Below, in pieces: positions 60,833 through 64,000 of a DNA stretch of 64,000 bases. The DNA comes from Manihot esculenta (lineage: Eukaryota > Streptophyta > Magnoliopsida > Malpighiales > Euphorbiaceae): assembly GCF_001659605.2 (NCBI RefSeq), contig NC_035161.2:40691956-40755955 (forward strand), given 5' to 3'. Numbering within the stretch: position 1 is the first letter of the stretch; every line of letters starts with the position of its first letter. Both the position numbers and the translations under genes were made by a program. A model generated the notes under the pieces. It saw nothing but the letters and a program-made list of their open reading frames with translations. It made no database searches and was not told the DNA's origin.

Positions 60833-63800
60833 ATGCAGCAGGTTTGACCCCAATATCGATTCTTTGTGAAAAGAGAACAGAACCCAGAAAATTTGTGTGT
60901 CTACCTGCTACTTCATCAATCAAATCCTCAAATTCTGCTTCTCTGAGCTCCAACCCACCTATTGTACAGCAGTTTTTATCAGGGACTTTTCATGGGGGTC
61001 TAGTACTCTTATCTTCAGTATTTAGCACTGGGCTAGCTAAAGCTTTATCATATGAAGAAGCACTGCAACAGTCAACAAGCAACCCAGCATCTGATTTTGA
61101 TGCTGGTGGAGTTCTTGATAGTGTTATTAGTTTTGCAACTGAAAACCCTACTGTTATAGCAGGTGGTGCTGTAGTTTTGGCAGTTCCATTGGTTTTGTCT
61201 CAGGTTCTAAAGAAACCCAAGCCATGGGGTGTTGAGTCTGCAAGAAAGGCTTATGAAGTATTGGGAGAGGATGCAAATGCTCAGTTACTTGATATAAGAT
61301 CGCCAGTGGATTTGAGAAAAGTGGGCACTCCTGATGTCAGGGGTTTCAAAAAGAAGCCAGTGTCAATTGTTTACAAAGAAGAAGATAAGCCAGGTTTCTT
61401 GAAGAAGCTGTCTTTGAAGTTCAAGGACCCAGAGAATACTACAGTGTTCATTCTAGATAAGTAAGATTTTGGAGTCATTCTCTGTTTCTATTTACAGATT
61501 TCATCTCATAATAATCAGTCTATGAGTTGATTGGCATTTTTTATTGAAACTTTGAATTAGACAACTAGGTATTTCTTCATGGAATTTCTTGCTTCAGCGA
61601 CTGGTTTAGGAATTAAACATATCTAGATTTAGATTTTACTAATAATAATAATAATAATAATGGAAGAAGGAAAAAAAATGTTTTGTTTTCCTTGAATTTG
61701 GAGAGCTGGATGTGATTGAGATTTATGTTAGGTCCTGGGTTGACTTGATTATGAGTTGCTCCTTCAAAATCCATGTTCAAGTTCATAGAAGTAACAATGT
61801 GCTAAATGTTGCGCAAAAGATCATCAGTTTGATTTGAAATGTGAAAAAGAAACCATCTTTGGATGTGCTTGTATTAGATACTCTACATTTGCACTTGAGC
61901 ATCTGTGTGATGTTTGAGGCTGGAATCCAGCAAAGGATAAAACCATAGACTGCCTAGATTAGTATGTCAAGTTGTAGCATAGTTCTAAATCACGATGTCT
62001 CCAACATAGCACTATTCATAATTTAAAAGCATAATTATTGATCTCCTCTCCAAGGATTTCAACTGGTTCATTGTCAACATGATCACTTTGAACCAATGTA
62101 GCCTATTTAGATAAATAAGGAATACCTGATTATTGAAAAATGAGAGAAACAGCAGAATAGAAAAGGCAGGATGTCTAAATCATTCAGTAAACTTTCATGA
62201 ATCAAGCAGTTTAATGTTAAGCAGCTTCTAATCTTAGAGGTTGATACAAGAAAATCTGGTGACCTTTTCACTGCACTTTGTCTCTCTCACACAAGCATAC
62301 ATGACTGCACGACATAATAGTTCGTGTGATGATGCACATATGCAAAGAAAATCCCCTTTTATGATTTTACATTACACACAAGGTGATTAATTGCAGTTTC
62401 TGCCTTTGAAGTTACCATATAAAACTAACGTTTCAAAATTTATGCTGAAAGCCAGATTGGATGGGAACTCTGAACTGGTTGCAGAGTTGGTCGCTGTAAA
62501 TGGGTTTAAAGCTTCTTATGCTATAAAAGATGGTGCAGAAGGACCACGGGGATGGATGGTATTTTTTTTTTTTGCCATTTTTTTTCCATTTAATCTTTCG
62601 GTGTCCAAGTCTTCTTTATCATCATATTAAAGAAGTAACCAGAAAATTTGAGATGGACGCTGATTTTTGCAGAATAGTAATCTTCCTTGGATAAAACCAA
62701 GTAAAGGGTTGAATCTTGATCTTGGAAGTGTGACAGATGCTCTCAGTGGTGCACTTGGAGTATGTCCCTTTACTTTTTTTCTACTGAAAATCTTGACTTT
62801 GTTGCAGTTAAATTGTTCCTTTTGATGGAAGGCTGTCTCTGTCTGCCTTTTCTCGTCTAACTCATAATCAATGATTTCTATAGTAGATAATGTGGTAAAA
62901 AATAATGAATGTGGATTAAAGGGCCTAAATTAAGGTGTGCATTAGATCTTTCCTGGATTAGAGGGACTATGTTATGTTGCTTCTAATGATAGGAAAATGT
63001 CTATATAAATGATCAGTAGAAGAGACAAAGGATTAAATGAATTCAGCTGAGCTTGAGCACATTATGTAAGAAGCTGTCAAACATAGTTTTGTTATGAGAT
63101 GCAGCATGGTTTAGGCTTGAGGAATGACAAGGGCAGTGGAAGGCCTCCAAAGGATGTGGTTATGCCAAAGGTGCCTGTCAATAGCACGGTGTATACTGAT
63201 TTTTCTTGCCTGAGATGTAATCTAGGCTAGCATGATCAGGCAGCATGTCCACCAGAGGAATGAATCAATTTCTTGCTTGATAGCCAATCTCCCTAATGGA
63301 ACTTCAGAACATAATGTGGTACAGGGAAACCATTGATAAATCATCAAGGCATCAAAATATATTTTTAGTGTGAAATGTCAAGAATTAGTAGCTTGAATAT
63401 TTCATCAATTTAACTTATTTATCAATATTTGGCATATGATATATGATGATTTAGTTGTTCCATTTGGTCATACCTAAATTTCGTATGACAGAGGGTATGT
63501 ATCCTGGCCTTAACTTTTTCTATAATTGCATTAACTTACTTTAAATAGATTATTTTGAAACTTATTTTGTTATTTGAGTATCAAAACATGTCATTCATGT
63601 GAAAATATTGAACTTGTGGAGTTGGTATCTCTACGTTTAACATTTCATAAATGGCACTTCCATATGGTAATCAATGAAATAACTTTGCAGGATGGCTCTG
63701 ATGCCTTCCCTCTGACCCTTGGGGTCGCAGCGGCAGCTGGCTTAGGTGCATTAGCATTTTCAGAGGTTGATTTCTCGAGTCTTTTCTCTTATTATTTTTT

Positions 63801-64000
63801 TTCTTCATTTAAAAGAAAATTCAGTAAGGAATTTATGGTGAGAAATACTAGATTTAAATTTTCTTCTGTATTTTTGCAGATAGAAACAATTCTCCAAGTA
63901 TTAGGCTCAGCTGCAATTATTCAGTTTGCAAGTAAGAAACTCCTGTTTGCAGAGGTAGGTCTCTGGCACATCTGAAAACTTAAAGTTTTGGTCCACAATT
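60820..64000 (+). CDS. TROL: thylakoid rhodanese-like protein TROL (partial, runs off the window)
   Basis: Coding exons in view are 60820-61460, 62456-62558, 62673-62759, 63691-63765 and 63880-63954, giving 327 residues. The 3' part lies outside the window. TROL is a thylakoid and inner-envelope membrane protein whose C-terminus (not in view) tethers ferredoxin-NADP reductase and so steers photosynthetic electrons. Residues 1 to about 75 look like a transit peptide. A membrane segment lies at about 109-130 ([20 protein letters not shown]). A rhodanese-like domain runs from WGVES at 136 to PWIKP. At the loop where active rhodaneses carry cysteine, this one reads [17 protein letters not shown], with no Cys, as known for TROL. 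A second hydrophobic stretch occupies about 285-320. The order next to WTF1 matches AT4G01050. Confidence 0.9.

Overview
This is plant nuclear DNA. The genes have many introns with GT-AG borders, the intergenic DNA is very AT-rich, and retrotransposon and hAT debris is present. The encoded families are plant-specific: a cyclic nucleotide-gated channel with a GQNL filter, a PYL abscisic acid receptor, a PORR-domain plastid splicing factor and a thylakoid rhodanese-like protein. The organism is a eudicot. The repeat ends suggest Euphorbiaceae (Manihot or Hevea type) to me, but that is memory-based inference.

Layout. 0.8-5.4 kb: a type 1 lipid-transfer protein (+) converging on a group I CNGC (-). 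5.6-10.9 kb: gene-free DNA holding a 1.46-kb hAT-like element with a 363-bp LTR-like insert inside it. 10.9-16.7 kb: an eight-exon gene (-) for a conserved plant protein of unknown function. 16.7-23.1 kb: an AT-rich desert with a decayed relative of the hAT-like element. 23.2-28.0 kb: an RH31/RH26-type DEAD-box helicase (+). 28.8-38.2 kb: a 1382-residue nucleotidyltransferase-fold protein (-). 38.3-50.4 kb: intergenic DNA dominated by an old 6.3-kb LTR retrotransposon, itself split by a 2.2-kb solo LTR. 50.6-53.0 kb: a PYL9-type abscisic acid receptor (+). 53-57.3 kb: no certain gene, two weak small candidates. 57.4-58.9 kb: WTF1 (-). 60.8 kb to the end: the first five coding exons of TROL (+).

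How the genes relate. There is no operon logic, but the gene order is informative. CNGC, PYL, WTF1 and TROL also sit close together in Arabidopsis: CNGC13 AT4G01010, PYL7 AT4G01026, WTF1 AT4G01037 and TROL AT4G01050, with the partial duplicate CNGC10 AT1G01340 and PYL9 AT1G01360. The window is therefore an expanded piece of an old eudicot block. Two products act in chloroplasts: WTF1 in group II intron splicing and TROL in tethering ferredoxin-NADP reductase. I found no CRISPR array, no recognisable tRNA or rRNA gene, and no convincing new multi-gene system. The most unusual material is in the repeats and in small upstream ORFs.

Splice positions were assigned by hand from GT-AG borders, frame continuity across every junction and remembered family sequences. 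Frames close exactly for all complete multi-exon models.
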